A stretch of 64,000 bases of DNA from Viscum album (GCA_963277665.1 OY728122.1:1550080868-1550144867); one strand, 5' to 3'; shown: positions 1 through 14,590, counted from the stretch's first letter. Notes: generated by a model not told the origin, from the letters alone. Numbers and translations are program-made.

Positions 1-3000
1 TTCTTCCACCAACATCACCCAATATTGATGTTCATAGAAAATAAGAATAGGTCAAGGACCTGGCCTTTTCTTCGAAAATGGAATCACATATACATTACTA
101 TATCATCATTCACAATATTCATTTCATGTATAATTTATTCAATACTGTAATGTTTTTACACCCAAGGTAAAATCATCATCTTTCTTGTTTGTATTTTTCT
201 CATCCATTAGAGTATTTTAAATTTGAAAAACTTCTTATACATGATTGATTTATTTATATCATAAATAATTATTATTATGGAAAATTAATTTTTCATTTTT
301 ACAAAAAATTCAAGACATTGAAATTAATTTTTATTAGAAATATTTTACTTCTTTGGGTACCTTTTTTCAATTATAAAAAATTCCTCAATATTTAAGATAT
401 TCTATCTCTTAATTAATTCCATTTTTTGTCTTCATAATATCATGAAAAAATAAGTAAATGTATTAAATAAAATTATATAGTACCAGAAATGGCCAATAAT
501 TCTTGTTATATTTCAAGTAGATGTAATTTTCCTATCTTTTGCATATTACATTTTATAACAAAAAATACACTATTTAGAGTACACTTTGTATATTATTTCA
601 TGTTACAAATAACTACATTCACCCCTGATATAGTTGTAAAATTCATTTAACAGGTTTCTACCACTATTTTCGTACATTATGAATATTATATTATAATAGA
701 CATTGAACCAACATTACTAATAAAAAAAATTATGAGACAGGGTGAAAAATTATTTTAAGCCTGTAGTATTATAATTAAGACATGTTTTTATTGCCTTATT
801 AGAAATAATATTATTTCATTTAATATAATGAATCTCATTAGGATTTTTAATGGAAAAAGTTCTTTCTTAAAGCTTCATCAGAGGACTCAACTTGTGTCAG
901 TTATACATTTTTTTATTTTACTTACAATTTAATACACCTCAAGATACGTGAATTATTATTATCCCCAACTATTAAAGAACGTTATTTACATTCATTATCC
1001 GTTAATCCATGAAATATTCCAACATTATTCTAATATAATATAACTATTCTAGATGATATTTTACCCTTTAATCGCTGATCTCAAACTGGGAATTTTATAT
1101 ATCCACAGTAGCGTATTGTGTTTCATCCAATGCATGATTCCACACAAAAAAAGGTTTTAAATCCTCAAAATTCACATGATAATTTCATGAAACATTTCTT
1201 CTACAAGGGAATATTCTCTACGTATAACTGTAAGAGTTGTTTTTGGGTTTCCACATTATTGATGAGAGTTTTAGAAATTTAAAAATTATTATCTAATTAT
1301 ATATCTAAAGATGCATTCTCTATTTTGAGATATGTGTTATCTTGTTTTAGTACCTTTATAATAATATATATATTCAAATGAAAATTTAACAAGATACCAT
1401 ATTAAAATAATTATTAATGTTAGTATAGAAGTTACCAAGTGCTTCACTATGTACCATTTCATCATTTTTATTTCATAAATTATAATTTGGGAGGTTCTTA
1501 ATAAATTTAATAGATAATGTATCACATTAATTAACTAAACATATGTTTTACTATATTTCCCCTTTAAAATATTTCTTAAATTATTATCCTATTTCATCTA
1601 CCTAATCTTTAATTTTTTGGCTACTATATCAATAAATAATTTTAATGGGTATTAGAAATATAATATAGATATAAAATTATTGTATGATATTAATAAATAA
1701 TTAAGAAAATATACTATATAAAATAATAAGTAGAAGTTGTTATGATAATAGTTGAAGCTCACAAGGATCTAAGTTGTTACACTATTATTATGGGGGGAGT
1801 GAATAAGTCTATACAAATTCATTAAAATTGTTTTATCTCTCTATTTCCCCTATTAATATTCATATCTCTTCATATGATAGATTAAATGGGTATAATTATG
1901 AAATTACAACACACCACCATGCATGTAAAGATTTAAATATATTATTTCAGAAGTACATACCATTTTACATGGCCTTCCCCTAATGCAGGTAACTAAATAC
2001 TTTATCTTTTTGGACCAAGTTTAAGACATAAGTGTTCTAATAATAAGATAATGTGAATAAATATAGAGAAGGTGTCATCCTATTCCCCATAGAATGTAAC
2101 TTAATTGTTCAGATAATATTCTAATTGTTTTTCTATTCCAGATTCCACCAGTTTAAAAAGGAAATATCATACCACAATAATAAAGAGGTTCTTCATGAAT
2201 CTATTGGGTGTCACTATATCATGTTGATATATCATTTCAATTAAAAAAGGTATATTATTATCAATTTCTATTCTTCTAATTTAGTATTCTTGAGTTCATA
2301 GTTCTCTTTATCTTCATTTTTGAATAATCAACATATATAAATGGAAGGTTGTAACATATTTTCCTATTCCTCATTCATATATGATATTTAGTGTCCCAAA
2401 TATAAACAAATAATAAAAATAATTAAATTCATACATCGATATTCTTATCATGATTCCTGATCTATAAAGCATTGATTATAACTATGTAGCAATATTTTGG
2501 GTCTTCCTCAACTCTCTTCATCCACTTTTTCTGAATATTTTTGTTATATGATAATAATTTTCTTGTATTCACTACAACTACTTATTCCATATAGTGAATG
2601 ATTTGTATATATAGTATCACCCACTCATTAACATCATCGTATTATCATGTTTTATTATTCGATTCTTCGATACACATCATATTCCAAAAAATTGAATTAT
2701 TGGTTTTTATATTATATTAAATCAAACTCATTCACCACCACTTCTATTTTAAAAAAATCTCACATAGATATTTTGTATTCTAAAATATAGGGATTCAAAC
2801 AAAATTACCAAACAAAATTATTCTTTAAAATAGGGTAAAATAATATCCCAAAAATTTCTCTATCTCTTTGATCTTTACAATCGATTTCAAATAATTCCAT
2901 TTAATGTCAAATATTTATCATTTTAAGACCCCATACACAGAATCACAAAAGCTTTCTCCTTATGATATCATTCCATGAAAAATTCCCCCACTTAATTTTT

Positions 3001-4300
3001 AAAAATACGCATAATAATTATCAGATTATATACTTAAATAAACATTTATAGAATATTATTTTTCAAATTCCATGTCTATTAATTCTTCTTAAAATTTAAA
3101 TTATCAAATTATTTAAACCAAAAATAAATAATGATCGATATTTATGTGTGAACGAAAATATGCAATGATCATTTCGGTGAAACCCCCAATTTATGTTTTA
3201 AGTAAATTGTCATATTTATTCAATTTTTCATGATCATGGAATGGATTCTCAGTTTTAAGTACAAAATATCAATTCATTATAGAATAGTGGAGATATGAAA
3301 ATTAACATGAATTTAATTAATTGTGAATCCATCCCATAAATTCATTTTGAACATCTACTTTGGGGCCATTTTCTAAATTTTTCATGTCTATGTAAAAAAA
3401 ATAACTATGTTCATATTTCTCAAACCATTTTAATAATTTTCATCTTGAATTATAGTGTGATATTTTTATTAATTTTATAATTAATTGTATTTAATTTATA
3501 ACAATTTCATATTATATATTCATATTGTTGAATACATGAAACAATGTCTCAAAATTTCCCAATATATTCCACTTTTGAACTCCCATTATAGAAATCTAAC
3601 AAAGATAATCTTATACTGGTCATAATTCATCAGACATAGAATTTAAATCTTATATGTTATTCTGATATAATGTTTTTTCTAGAAAAAAGTAATATTATGT
3701 GGATGACTTATATTATAAAATTAATTTTAGTTAGATTCATCTCTCTAAAACATAATCACAAAAAAATTGCATCTTACGAAGTTATTATTACTTAGATTTG
3801 TAAAAACTATACTAAATCTCTTATATCTTCATAACAACCAAATTAATTTTTTTAGAAGTAATGCATCTTTTATAATTTTAATCTCAAACAAAGTTGTCTC
3901 TTAAAATTTTATTATTTAATATCCCAATTATAATCATTAATACCATATCTTATTATAGAATTTCCAAAAAATTTGAAAATTTACAGATTCGAACACATAA
4001 TCTTCTAGTAATCTTATTTAATCTGACACATATCAGGATTAATTGGGTTTAACCATACTAGAGGTAGATATTTCCAAGTTATTCTAATATAGAATTGGAA
4101 ATTATGTATTTATTATTATTCAATGTACATTAATTTTATTCTTCATTATCTCTTAGTCTAGAAATTTCCACAATATCACAAAAAATATAATTAATTTATA
4201 AGGTCATCATAGTATAAAAAATTAATTAAATATAATTCTTATGTATTTTTCAGCATATGATACCACTTTATAGTATTCCAAAGTATATACACTACATAAA
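1..4300. other. AT-rich DNA without recognisable genes
   Basis: Reading both strands I find only short chance ORFs, dense stop codons and long A/T runs. No retroelement motif, tRNA-like block or tandem repeat stands out. It is most simply old, mutated repeat DNA, but I cannot assign it to a family. Confidence 0.6.
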
Positions 4301-7300
4301 TTAACTCCTTTTATTTCATACTAAATTGTTATTTTCTAACAAGTCCCTATAAGATACAGCGATATTATTACTACCATAAAAAGATTCATCGTCAACCATG
4401 GGGTTCCTTTATAAGTTATAATATCCCACATTCCAATCAACACAAGTATAACATTCTCATTATTCTAACAAGATTAAATATCCTTTACAATAACCCTTAA
4501 TGTGTAGTATACAGTGCTTCCATAAGAAGCATCCCATAATAATTCTTGCACCTAGTAAAATATCATCAAAATAACAATCATATATAATAAGTGTGAAGCC
4601 TCACACATTTTCATAAATCTTCATATGTAACATCGCAGCCTTAACAATTGTCATGGAATAAACCTAGGTTCCTCTAACCATAGGTGGAACCTCCAAGACA
4701 CTTAATGGTGTGAATAAATACAAACATCATTCCTCGACAGTGGTGAAAAATCTGTTCTTTTTAAAATAATACGTCTGATCCTGAAAATACAAAAACAAAC
4801 AAACAAACTATATGAGTCATGTGTTATAAACATAAGAACTAAAATTAAAATTATATGAAAAATATTCTTAGTGTTGAATAATTAAATAAATTTTATGAGA
4901 CTCATTAAAACCAATGGACATTCGCACATTGTAACACTATTGTTGAATCACTACAACTAACGCATAAGTGAAACCCCTAGATCCATCAACATCATTAGAA
5001 TGTAGAATCATTATACACCAATAGTAAAAAAGATACATTTGCTTTACCTGTGCCTATATAGACCCAACCTTAATCATTACATACAATATTACATTTTACC
5101 ATTATAGGACCTGAAGAATTATAAACATTCATACAATTTATCATAGATGCAATAAAATCAAATCAAAAAAATTCTCAACTTCTCTTCCACTTGTGTAAAA
5201 TGATGGGCTCCTACTTTGTACTTCTATGTAACGTATAAAAAATAATTTCAATAAAGGTATGAGAATAATAAATTCCCAGTAAGAGGTATCAAAAAAATCC
5301 ATAATGAAATAATTTTTCATTTAAAATATTTTTTTAAATATGTGTTTTAAATCATTAAATTAAATTTTCTCATATCATGTCATCCCCATCATTTTTAGTG
5401 ATTATGAAAAATATTTTTGGATAGGCTCATGCTCAATGTAGATAAACTTATTTAAGAGTTATAAATATAATACAATATATAATATTCACCTAATTGAGAT
5501 GAAATGCATGAGATTCTACTTATAGGTTTAATAATGACCATATAAATTTATCTATGACATGTCTAGTGTGCAGACACAGTTTTGCACATGAAATGTTACT
5601 TTTGTGGTTTTTCTCGGAAAATTACATTAAAATACATTTATGAAAACCATGAAATGATGGATATGTTCTTAACCTTTTAATGTATTGGAAAATATGAACT
5701 AACTCTTTTGAATAAATGATATGCATAGGTATAAATCATTATTCCATGTGCACATGAAAATGTATTACTGATTAAAACATGTTCATAAGTGAATGATTCT
5801 AAACCATGGTTAATATACTAATGGAATAATCACATAGCCTCTCATTTAGTATATTTATAATGATAGAATCCATGATATATGACATTATAACCATTCATTC
5901 AATGGCTCATGATAAGACCATACATAACCATTATGTCAAGTCAGCGTGCCAATACAATACATAATCATATTTTTAAGGCCTCATGTCAAGACCTAGTTTT
6001 TCTCATGAGACATAATGATGCATCAAGAGGCTATTATGGTCCTCACTTGTCACATAATAATTCCTACACATTCCACATTTTACTATTAAAAAATTAAATT
6101 TAAATCAATTTTTACCATTACACTTTGATTAATTTTAATCTTAATCATATATGAAAATAAATTCATTGATAAATTATTGGATTAAATTTTCCTAGAACCA
6201 TCTAAAGTGTCCCATAAAACATTAAAATGTTTAATTCATAATATATTTAATATCATAAAATGATTAATACCATACTCAAAATATTTTTATTTTTTTGTAG
6301 ACCATAAATAAAATGAGTAATGGAATAAATTCACATTTAATCAAAAATACATATATAGTTTTGTCTTCTCAAAATAATATTTTACAACAAATAAACATGT
6401 TTCACAGAAAAAATTTTATAAAAAAACATTTTAATTCTTGAAGAAATCTATGTGTTTAATAATCCCATAAAATTTATTTTAAACCATGAGGTTAATTATA
6501 AAACTAAAATAACATAATGTATACCATAAATATATATACATACATACACATATTTATATACCATTTTTATTCATAAAACTAATCAGCACGGAATAAATAG
6601 ATATTTTAGAAAAAATAGATACAAAGCTGAATATCATAGGTAATAGTTAATAATAAATCAAATTTAAAAGATAATATTTCTAATATATATTTAAATTGAA
6701 TAATGTCTTAAAAATCGTACGTGGATTTTGTAAACCTTAAAAAATAGTATGAGTTTCAATGAAACCACATGTCACAAAAAAATATGAATAAACATTACTT
6801 TGAAGATAAACCTTGTATATATATATATTTCCTCGAAATATCTAATGAGATTTTTTAACACCAAAACATATGTAATTCAACTTTACATCAAAATTTAATA
6901 ATTTTAATCATTCATGAACTCAAAATCTATTTCATTAACACATGTAATCCATTTTAAAATGTGATAATTTAAAACTATATCTTATTTGAATATTTTGATC
7001 ACCCAATTTCTTAATTGATTATATAAAAAGTTATATGACATGAAAATATAAATTGCATTAGTAAAATACCCTTCACGCTTTATGACATTCTAAATAAATA
7101 ACCAATTATTTATTTCACATTAAATAATACAAGTGACCTTTAAAATAAAACAATTTTAGTGAAGACAATGTGCATATTAATTTGAAATTTAAACATTAAA
7201 ATTTAAAAATCAAAACACAAATTTATATTAAATGCAACGGGTCTGGATGACTGTCATAACATATGTCCATGATTATATGCAGACACGATGCATATAATGT

Positions 7301-7450
7301 TGATAAACTGTGATGACATGCCATGTTTATTTTTTAGAAAAATGATGATATATTGAAAATAAAATTATAAAAATGATAATAACCATTTCATCCACATATA
7401 TATAAATATATATACATGCATTTTGGAATTTAATTTACAACACTCATCAT
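4300..7450. other. AT-rich DNA, possibly an old LTR remnant
   Basis: This stretch is slightly less AT-rich than its flanks and holds phrases that resemble parts of the chromovirus LTRs further on: a CTCATGAGACAT block near 6003-6014, and text around 4760-4840 with (AAAC)n at about 4794-4807. There is no open coding region. The resemblance is by eye and short, so LTR origin is only a suggestion; a self dot-plot would settle it. Confidence 0.25.
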
Positions 7451-10400
7451 TGAGGACTAAATACATTGTTGGGGAAAACATCGATAAACGAAATTATTCA
7501 TGAGTAGAATTAACGAGAAATGAAATTAAGACTTAAGAATTGTTAAATATGTATATATAAGTTGAATAATTGTTTTGTAATCGAACATAAAATTAAAAAT
7601 CCTGGAAAATAATTTTATTTTTAGTGAAATAATCCATAATTACAAATTAAATTAAATTTAAACCAAACATGAGAAAATAAATATACACCCCTTAATTTTT
7701 AGATATGAAAATAAAAATACATAGTTGGATACATACATATGAATATATAAATATATATGAATATATATTTTTTAAAAAAAACATCGTTTGGTAAAAATAA
7801 AATCTCCCCTTATAAAATTGTAAGAATTAATATTTCTCCATGTAGAAATTAATAAAAAATAAACAACCTAAAAAATGAAAATAAATTTAATTACACACTT
7901 ATAATAATAATCTTTCAGAGAAACATTTGAAAATAAAAAAAATGCATACTAAGATTTATTTATAAATATAACACAATTATATAGATATAAATATTTAATG
8001 AGCATCAAGGGATTAAAAAAATTAATAAAGGAAATCCTTTAATCAAACATAAATTTGAAAATAATTCCCTATAAAATGAAGATTGATCATTAGAATATAT
8101 AAGCTTCTTTAGAAAATAAAAACTCTAATGGTAAATAAATTATGAAATAAGGATATTATTTATAAAATAAATTCCACTTTTAAAATTATATATTCATACT
8201 AAAATATAAATTAAGAGGTCTTGAAATAAAATAATTATCAAATCATTGAATCAGATCTAAAATGAAGTTAATCTCATATACCTATCCATTATTGATATAA
8301 TTTAAAATTGTGAAATAAAATCTTAATAAAATTAATATGACCATTTCCAGATAACAAATAAACACCATATCCTGAAACTAATAAAATCTAGAATCAAAAA
8401 GTATATTCTCCCATGCCAAAAAATGTCAAAAATATATAATTTTTATGAATTCACATGAGAAAGAAGGATTTTTAAAATAATATAGTTTCACATAAAAAAT
8501 ATTAATCCAAAATAATTCGATGGTAAATATTCAATTTTTCAAAATAATTTACTTTACTGAAATTTCTTGTGAAATAAAAAAGATGTTTTATTGTTGCGGA
8601 CTCCTACTTTATGGACTACTATTTTAGTTATTTCCTTTATAATTACAAAAAAGGTTTAAAAGAATTTAAAGCAAAACTATTACTGTGAAGTGATGACAAA
8701 AATACTTACAAAGGGAAAACCAGCAGACCAGAAGTGTGATAGGGACAAAAAATATCTTGCGGAGAAATTTTTGTATTGAAGATGACTATAGAAAAACTAT
8801 ATATTCACTCATCTGTAAATTTAAAAAAAAAGGTTAATCTGAATTAAAAAATAGCCTAAAAATTGAACTAACTCTATATTGAAACATAATTAATGATTTT
8901 TAGTTTTATTAAATAATGGTTTCCTACCATATCTTATATTAAATTTCAATATCTATAATCCTATAAATTCTTATATAATAATACACACATTTTGAATTTA
9001 TACTTTACTAAGAAAATCATCTATTTATTTATTTTAGTGGGTATTAATTATTTTTCCTTACATTGGTTTTATCTGGAATGTAGAGAGAGGATTGAAATTT
9101 TTTCAAGTTTCCATGAGATATTTAATTCCCCCGTTTAGGAAAAATGTTCCTTCCATTATAATTTGTTCTTGGGAAATTTTTTAAACATCTTTAGTACTTC
9201 ATTCCTAATCGCTTCTACTATATGAAACTAGTACAAAATATGTCATTGAAAATTGTAACTTCCAGAAAACTGAAACTATTTTCAATAATTTTATTCATAT
9301 TCATTAGAGTTTCACCTTATATACTTTTAGTATCAATAACATATTCCATTCCCCTTGCACCCAATACAATCGAATTCAGATCTTAAAATTTGTACATATT
9401 TATATTTTTATTATAAATAAAGGTATCTTTATCTATAAAATAGTGGTAGACTTATTTTCCCATATTTATATAGTTTCTAGACTACCTTTCCATCTTTCAA
9501 TCATGATATTTCTCACAAATTATTGTAAAAAAGTTACAATAGTAAATTTTTTATTTCAAAAAGATTCTTCTAAAATTCTTTTTGGATTTCACCTTCATCC
9601 CTCCCCCACATTTGAATTCATCCAATATCATGTAACATCTTCTAGATTAAGATAGAAAATTATATTTTTCTTATATCATGACATAAAAACATTTTCATTA
9701 ATGGATTTTAAGGGTTAAAAGGGTTAAATGTCAAGATAGGCCAAAAATTAAATTACATTGAAAAGGAGGAAAAAAGTACAAAAAATACCTCAATATTTTA
9801 TAGAAAATATACTAGACTACTCCAAGCTTTTTACTAGATGAATTAGTAAATTGTTTTTATTCAATTTATGTTTTAGCTCTCTCAAGAAAAATATCATAGT
9901 AAATAAGATGTCAAAATTGGTTCAGAAGCCCCTCGGGTAAGTGATTAAAAATGTTAGGTGGTATTTCATTGTAAGATATTAAATATTTTGTGTGATTTAC
10001 CTAAAATTACCTCCCATATAATTTGAAAATATATTCATATCATCATTAATATAATGTGTCAAATCAATTTATCAACCATGTAATGAGTTTAAAATTTGAA
10101 ATGGAATTCAAATTAAGATCAATAGGTTTTAATACACAATGTAAATTGAAAAGAAAAAACCCAAAATTTGTAAAAGACATAAACTTTGTAAAATAAAATA
10201 AGAAACTTGAAATAAAAATACCAAAAATCTTCCTTCCCATGCAATTAAATTATTTTTCATCCATCATTAATTATAAAAAAATTAACATGAAAATAATATT
10301 TTAATCGGAATGACAACAATCAAATAAATGTTTAAGAGAGGCACAATCTGATGGTTTTTAATGAAAATCAAGTTAGGGGATTGTGATCTCTTCCACTGCT

Positions 10401-10900
10401 TATAGTTTCTGTATAATTTATTCATCCAATTATCATTAATAGTAAATAGTTTATTTCTCTTTTTTGAAAAATATGTATATAACCAATAGGATATACATGT
10501 ATCACTATAAATAGACCTTCACATCAAGAATGATGTTTACCTAACATAATATTGAGTCTTTATTTCTAACACAACTCTAGGTCCCCAAGATATAAGTGTT
10601 TTTCTTGAATGACATTTTAATTATCCAATCTAGTCCTTTAATTTTAAATTCATGATTTTTTAAAATAACCTCTTTTGATTTCTCTTAACTCCTGTACTAT
10701 AAGTTATCTTTCCTTTTAGATTTATCTAGGTCCAAATTAATCTATCTCACTGCCCAATTTACTTTATGCTCTAACTATATATAGAGATGAAAACTATTCT
10801 TATTAATCATCTGATATGGATTCATTATTTCATCCTTTACACAAATAATTTTAGTTTTGGTTAATTTTTTAATCTAAAATTCCATTTATTTTTATGTTTG
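7450..10900. other. AT-rich DNA, perhaps the 3' part of the Athila/Tat-like element
   Basis: No coding region is recognisable. The stretch lies immediately downstream, on the minus strand, of the integrase fragment at 10950-11420. The integrase C-terminus, any 3' non-coding region and the 3' LTR of that element would be expected here. I could not find a polypurine tract or an LTR edge with confidence. Confidence 0.35.
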
Positions 10901-10949
10901 AAACCTCAGCTTTCCCATTTTTCTAGTGATGGTATAGTATTGATGTATT

Positions 10950-11420
10950 ATGATGCATTGTATATTTCTTAATAAATTATTTCATGATCCTATTAAAATA
11001 AATGGGCCTCTTATTCACTGTTGATGGCTCTTGGGACTCCAATCCTATAAAAAAAATTTATTCCTCAGAAAATTACGCACAAAATTAGCACCATATGTCT
11101 TCCTAGTCTTAACATCCAGCCATATTGAAACATAATAAACTTCTAGATAGATCTAATAATTCGTAAAATATATGAAAAATGGTCCTATAAAATCTATTCC
11201 CCATACATCAAAATTTTCAAAACATGTGGTAGGTTTTGGGAGAATTTATTTTCATTTTCAAATTTTTACAGTGAACTAACACTTTTCACAATTTTTAAAA
11301 ACTCATGGGAAAGTTTAAACGAGTCGAGGTAATAAAAACATGATTCCAAAACCTCTCTGGTAGCCTTGTGTGCTCTAATATGGCCTCCATAAGAAACAGT
11401 ATAAAAATAAAGATTATGAT
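10950..11420 (-). pseudogene. Integrase fragment of element D
   Basis: Integrase inserts retrotransposon cDNA into host DNA. Reading the minus strand from 11420 down, I see an HHCC-type zinc-finger stretch: GGHIRAHKATREVLES at about 11342-11388 corresponds to the family's GGH..A.KTA..VL.SGFYW region, although the following Cys residues are partly lost. It is followed by FDVWGIDFIGP at about 11182-11213, which holds the first catalytic Asp, and by GVPRAIN at about 11014-11043, which matches the GVPRAIISD block before the second Asp. That second Asp block has decayed (NSE and then a stop). The glutamate region is not readable. Stops and shifts make it non-functional. Confidence 0.85.
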
Positions 11421-12399
11421 TTTATTTCACTCCCAGTAAATCATATTTTAATCAACTAGTCATTATAAATTTTTAAATATTTGGATCTTCTAAAATATAA
11501 AATTTTGATTCAAATTTAAACATTTTAATTATTGATGATTTATTTGGGATGGTACTTGAGATTTTAATTAATAATTAAGTATTTCAGTATACCACAACAC
11601 TTATCATTCAATCAAGTACAAATGATCTCCTACAATGTGATCATTTAGTGGATATCTGGATTGAGACTCATCTATGGATGTGTTAGGTAGTATACATTGG
11701 TTATTAAACACATGGTTCTAAACTCATTTCTTATCCTTTATTTATAAATTTTATAATTCAAGTAACACAAACCATCTGACTAGTTTTTATATTTATTTGT
11801 CCTTATTCATCAAGTATCTAAGGGAGAAATTATTAGAAAACACTATAACTTTAGTGCCTAATAGGTAATATCAAAATTTATCCAAAGTAAAACAAATTAC
11901 TAAAAATTCATTTCTATGGTTTTGTTGTAAATTAGGGTATAATATAGTGCTTTTGATTTGTTTTAAATGGATTTATATTTTCCTTAAATATTTTATTATT
12001 TAACAACTCACACATTGTTTTTGTAAGCAACACACACCCTCTCAAAGGGATTCTCCTATTTTGGTGGTTTGGTCACTGGTGAGGAGATTGAACTTCTCTT
12101 AAATTCATCAAATTCTTTCTTATAATTATCATAAATATCCAAATAAACATGTTTTGAATGAATTATATAAAAGGAAAGATCAATCTTACTAAATTCATTT
12201 ATGACTTCCTATAAAATCATTAATTTCCAAGAAAATATATTACATGTTTCAAAAAAATTGGATAAGGAAAAAAATTACTAATTCAATTTTTTATATTTAC
12301 AGCTTAATGAATTTTTATGAAATAAAATTATCATGTACTATTCCTCTTTAAACCATGAAATGAAAATTTTCAAAATTTAAAACCGTGTTCCTTTCCATA

Positions 12400-12960
12400 C
12401 ATTTATATGAAAAAAAATTAAAAACCCTTCATGAAATGGTTAAAAGAATCACTAAAAATGTAATATTCATCCAAAAATACAACCAATAGGTTCAAAATGT
12501 GTTCAGAATATATAAACTACATCAACCTCTACAATATACCATGGGACTTGAAAAAAACAAATGACATCCTTCAATAAGAAAAGGTGTTATATATAAATAT
12601 AAAATTTTAATTTTATTTGTTAGGGAAATGGATAGCATAATATTTCCTTAAAACTATCTACTAAACAATAAAGTGTTTTCCCTAGTAATCTCAATAACAT
12701 TTTTTCAATAAATTGTATAGGTAAGTGATATTTCCTAGTGACTATATTTAAATTCCTATAGTATATATATATTTTCATGATATTCTAAATTATAATATGG
12801 ACTAAATATTCTTATTCATTCTTCGTAGGGCCTAATAATGTTTTCTTGGGAACTATTTGAATTGGGCTTTCCCACTATGAGTTTGAAAAGGTGATGATGA
12901 TGTATATATATAAAGGTTTCTCTATATCCATAATAAAGGCATCCATTGTGGCAGGATTTA
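12400..12960 (-). pseudogene. Reverse transcriptase fragment of element D
   Basis: Reverse transcriptase copies the element's RNA into DNA. On the minus strand I read SPIQIVPKK (about 12840-12875, family form SPVQVVPKK) and then YRNLNIVTRKYHLP (about 12715-12760, family form YRKLN.ATRKDHFPLP). Further on comes VVFLDEYYIFSDSF at about 12440-12485, aligning with the family's VFMDDFSVFGDSF. The catalytic pair is therefore D-E instead of D-D, so the active site is damaged as well as the frame. Several stops and a frame change separate the blocks. The VPKK and F.DDF.VFG-type text supports the Athila/Tat branch rather than the chromoviruses. Confidence 0.85.
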
Positions 12961-13559
12961 TACTTATTTCGGTCTATCTAGTAGGTCTAGAATTTTCCTC
13001 AAGAATAATTCTGATGCATGTATATTTTTGGGTTTTATGCAAGGAATATCTCTTAAACTCCATCATATTGCTTAAAAATTCTCTCTGAAAATATAAATCA
13101 ATTTATGTTCCTTATTTTTTGATATATTTTTATAAATGATCACTGCTACTTTATATCTGTCATTGAGTTACTCATACATAAAATTAGTGAGAATAGTTTT
13201 TAATTATAGATTTGGGGGTTGTACTAAAGATGAAATTAAATTGGGGTCCATCACTTGCCCGGATTGGATTTTCAAAAAAAAGATACATATCACAACCTAT
13301 TCATGGAAAAGGCAATCAAATATGTCATAAAACATAGAATTTACCACATAATCTAATATAAAAACCTATTTTATATTCTCTTGGATAACTTCATAATTTT
13401 GGGTATTTTCAAAAATCACATATTTTTCATGAGATAAAAATTATTATAACTTACATATATCTTCACTTGGTTTGGTATTTTTCAATTTAGGAAAGTGTAC
13501 TAAGTGAATGACCCTTTGATGGGTCCCTCATGGATTTAGAAATGATGCATGGTATTTTT

Positions 13560-13790
13560 TTGTCTCCAGAAACCATAGTGAGTATTCCTTCTAGAAAATT
13601 TGATATTTTTTTGGATATATTTATAAATGGTCTCCCAAGGATGATTAGTGGATGTTTTTGTTCTCTATCTTATTCCATGTTCAACAAATAAAACTCTACA
13701 AAGGGGAACATATTTTTAATTAAAACTAAAACATCCTCTGAAACTCCTAATTGGATGATTATGGATTTTTTTTACAAGTTTTATCATCAA
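13560..13790 (-). pseudogene. Aspartic protease fragment of element D
   Basis: Retroviral-type protease cuts the polyprotein. Minus-strand translation gives HPLIILGRPFINI at about 13620-13665, followed by FLEGILTM. This corresponds to the C-terminal half of the Athila/Tat protease (IPLILGRPFL....G.LT). The N-terminal DTG active site should lie closer to 13800 and is not readable. The fragment ends about 170 bp from the Sirevirus insertion, and gag resumes on the other side of that insertion. Confidence 0.75.
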
Positions 13791-13962
13791 TCATGTTGGT
13801 TTTTGTTAACCTATCTGAAAATAAGTAAATATACATTAAGATATAACATTAATGGATTCAACAGAATCACATAAATCATAAAAAAATATAAAAACACAAT
13901 ATCATGAGGCATGGATAATGCCCTAATATTGTCAAATTTTATGGGAAATTTTAGTGTGATTA

Positions 13963-13967
13963 ATATT
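13963..13967. repeat. Left target-site duplication of the Sirevirus (ATATT)
   Basis: ATATT directly precedes the TG of the left LTR, and the same five bases directly follow the right LTR at 26331-26335. A 5-bp duplication is the normal footprint of copia integrase. Confidence 0.9.
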
Positions 13968-14282
13968 TGTTGGACTCCTCGTGTGTTAATGATGTTTTAA
14001 TGATCAAAAATCCTATTACTAATTAATCTCAATCTTCATTGCGCATCTTGCTAATTCTCTTTAATCTCAATAATAACTACACATCAAGTTTTAATGATAA
14101 GAAATATTATGGATGTTAATTAATCTCTTTATTATTTACAAGTATTATGCATGATTACAAATCTCCCATATATTATCAAGCCTTTATATTTATGATTCAA
14201 GGTCTCTAACTCTCTAATTATTAAGCTTAATCCATATTCTGCATATTGCTGTTTAAGTCTAAACACAGGTATTTTTCTAAGT

Positions 14283-14590
14283 ATGGAGACACTGTGAAGG
14301 ACAAACCATGACCTAGACACTGTGACCCAGACACCGTGAAGGTCAAACCGTGACCCAGACACCATGACCCAGACACCGTGAAGGACAAACCGTGACCCAG
14401 ACACCGTGACCCAAACACCATGACCCAAACACCGTGACCCAGACACCATGACACAGACACCGTGAAGGACACATTGTGACTGAGACACCGTGATCTAGAC
14501 ACCATGACATGGACATACCGTGAAGCTCATACCATGAAGCTCATACCGTGAAACTCATACCGTGAACCATCTACCGTGAAGAAGACACCG
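14283..14590 (+). repeat. CACCGTGA minisatellite in the 5' LTR
   Basis: About 300 bp are built from variants of a 15-base phrase, GACCCAGACACCGTG, mixed with AAGGACAAACCGTGA and, at the 3' end, AAGCTCATACCGTGA. CAC(C)GTGA recurs about every 15 bases, and each copy can pair with its neighbours' complement. The array gives false minus-strand ORFs rich in GSRCLGHGV repeats; these are products of the repeat, not genes. The same array occupies 24802-25116 in the other LTR. Confidence 0.9.

Noticed and set aside
9443..9655. 70-codon ORF in AT-rich DNA
   Set aside because: Composition is what AT-rich DNA gives by chance (Phe, Ile, Ser, Leu), and no family resemblance was seen.
14132..14505. Minus-strand ORFs of 92-118 codons with GSRCLGHGV-type repeats (also 24742-25031)
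   Set aside because: They are frames through the 15-base LTR minisatellite; a repeat length divisible by three keeps them open. They lie antisense in an LTR and do not resemble any protein.
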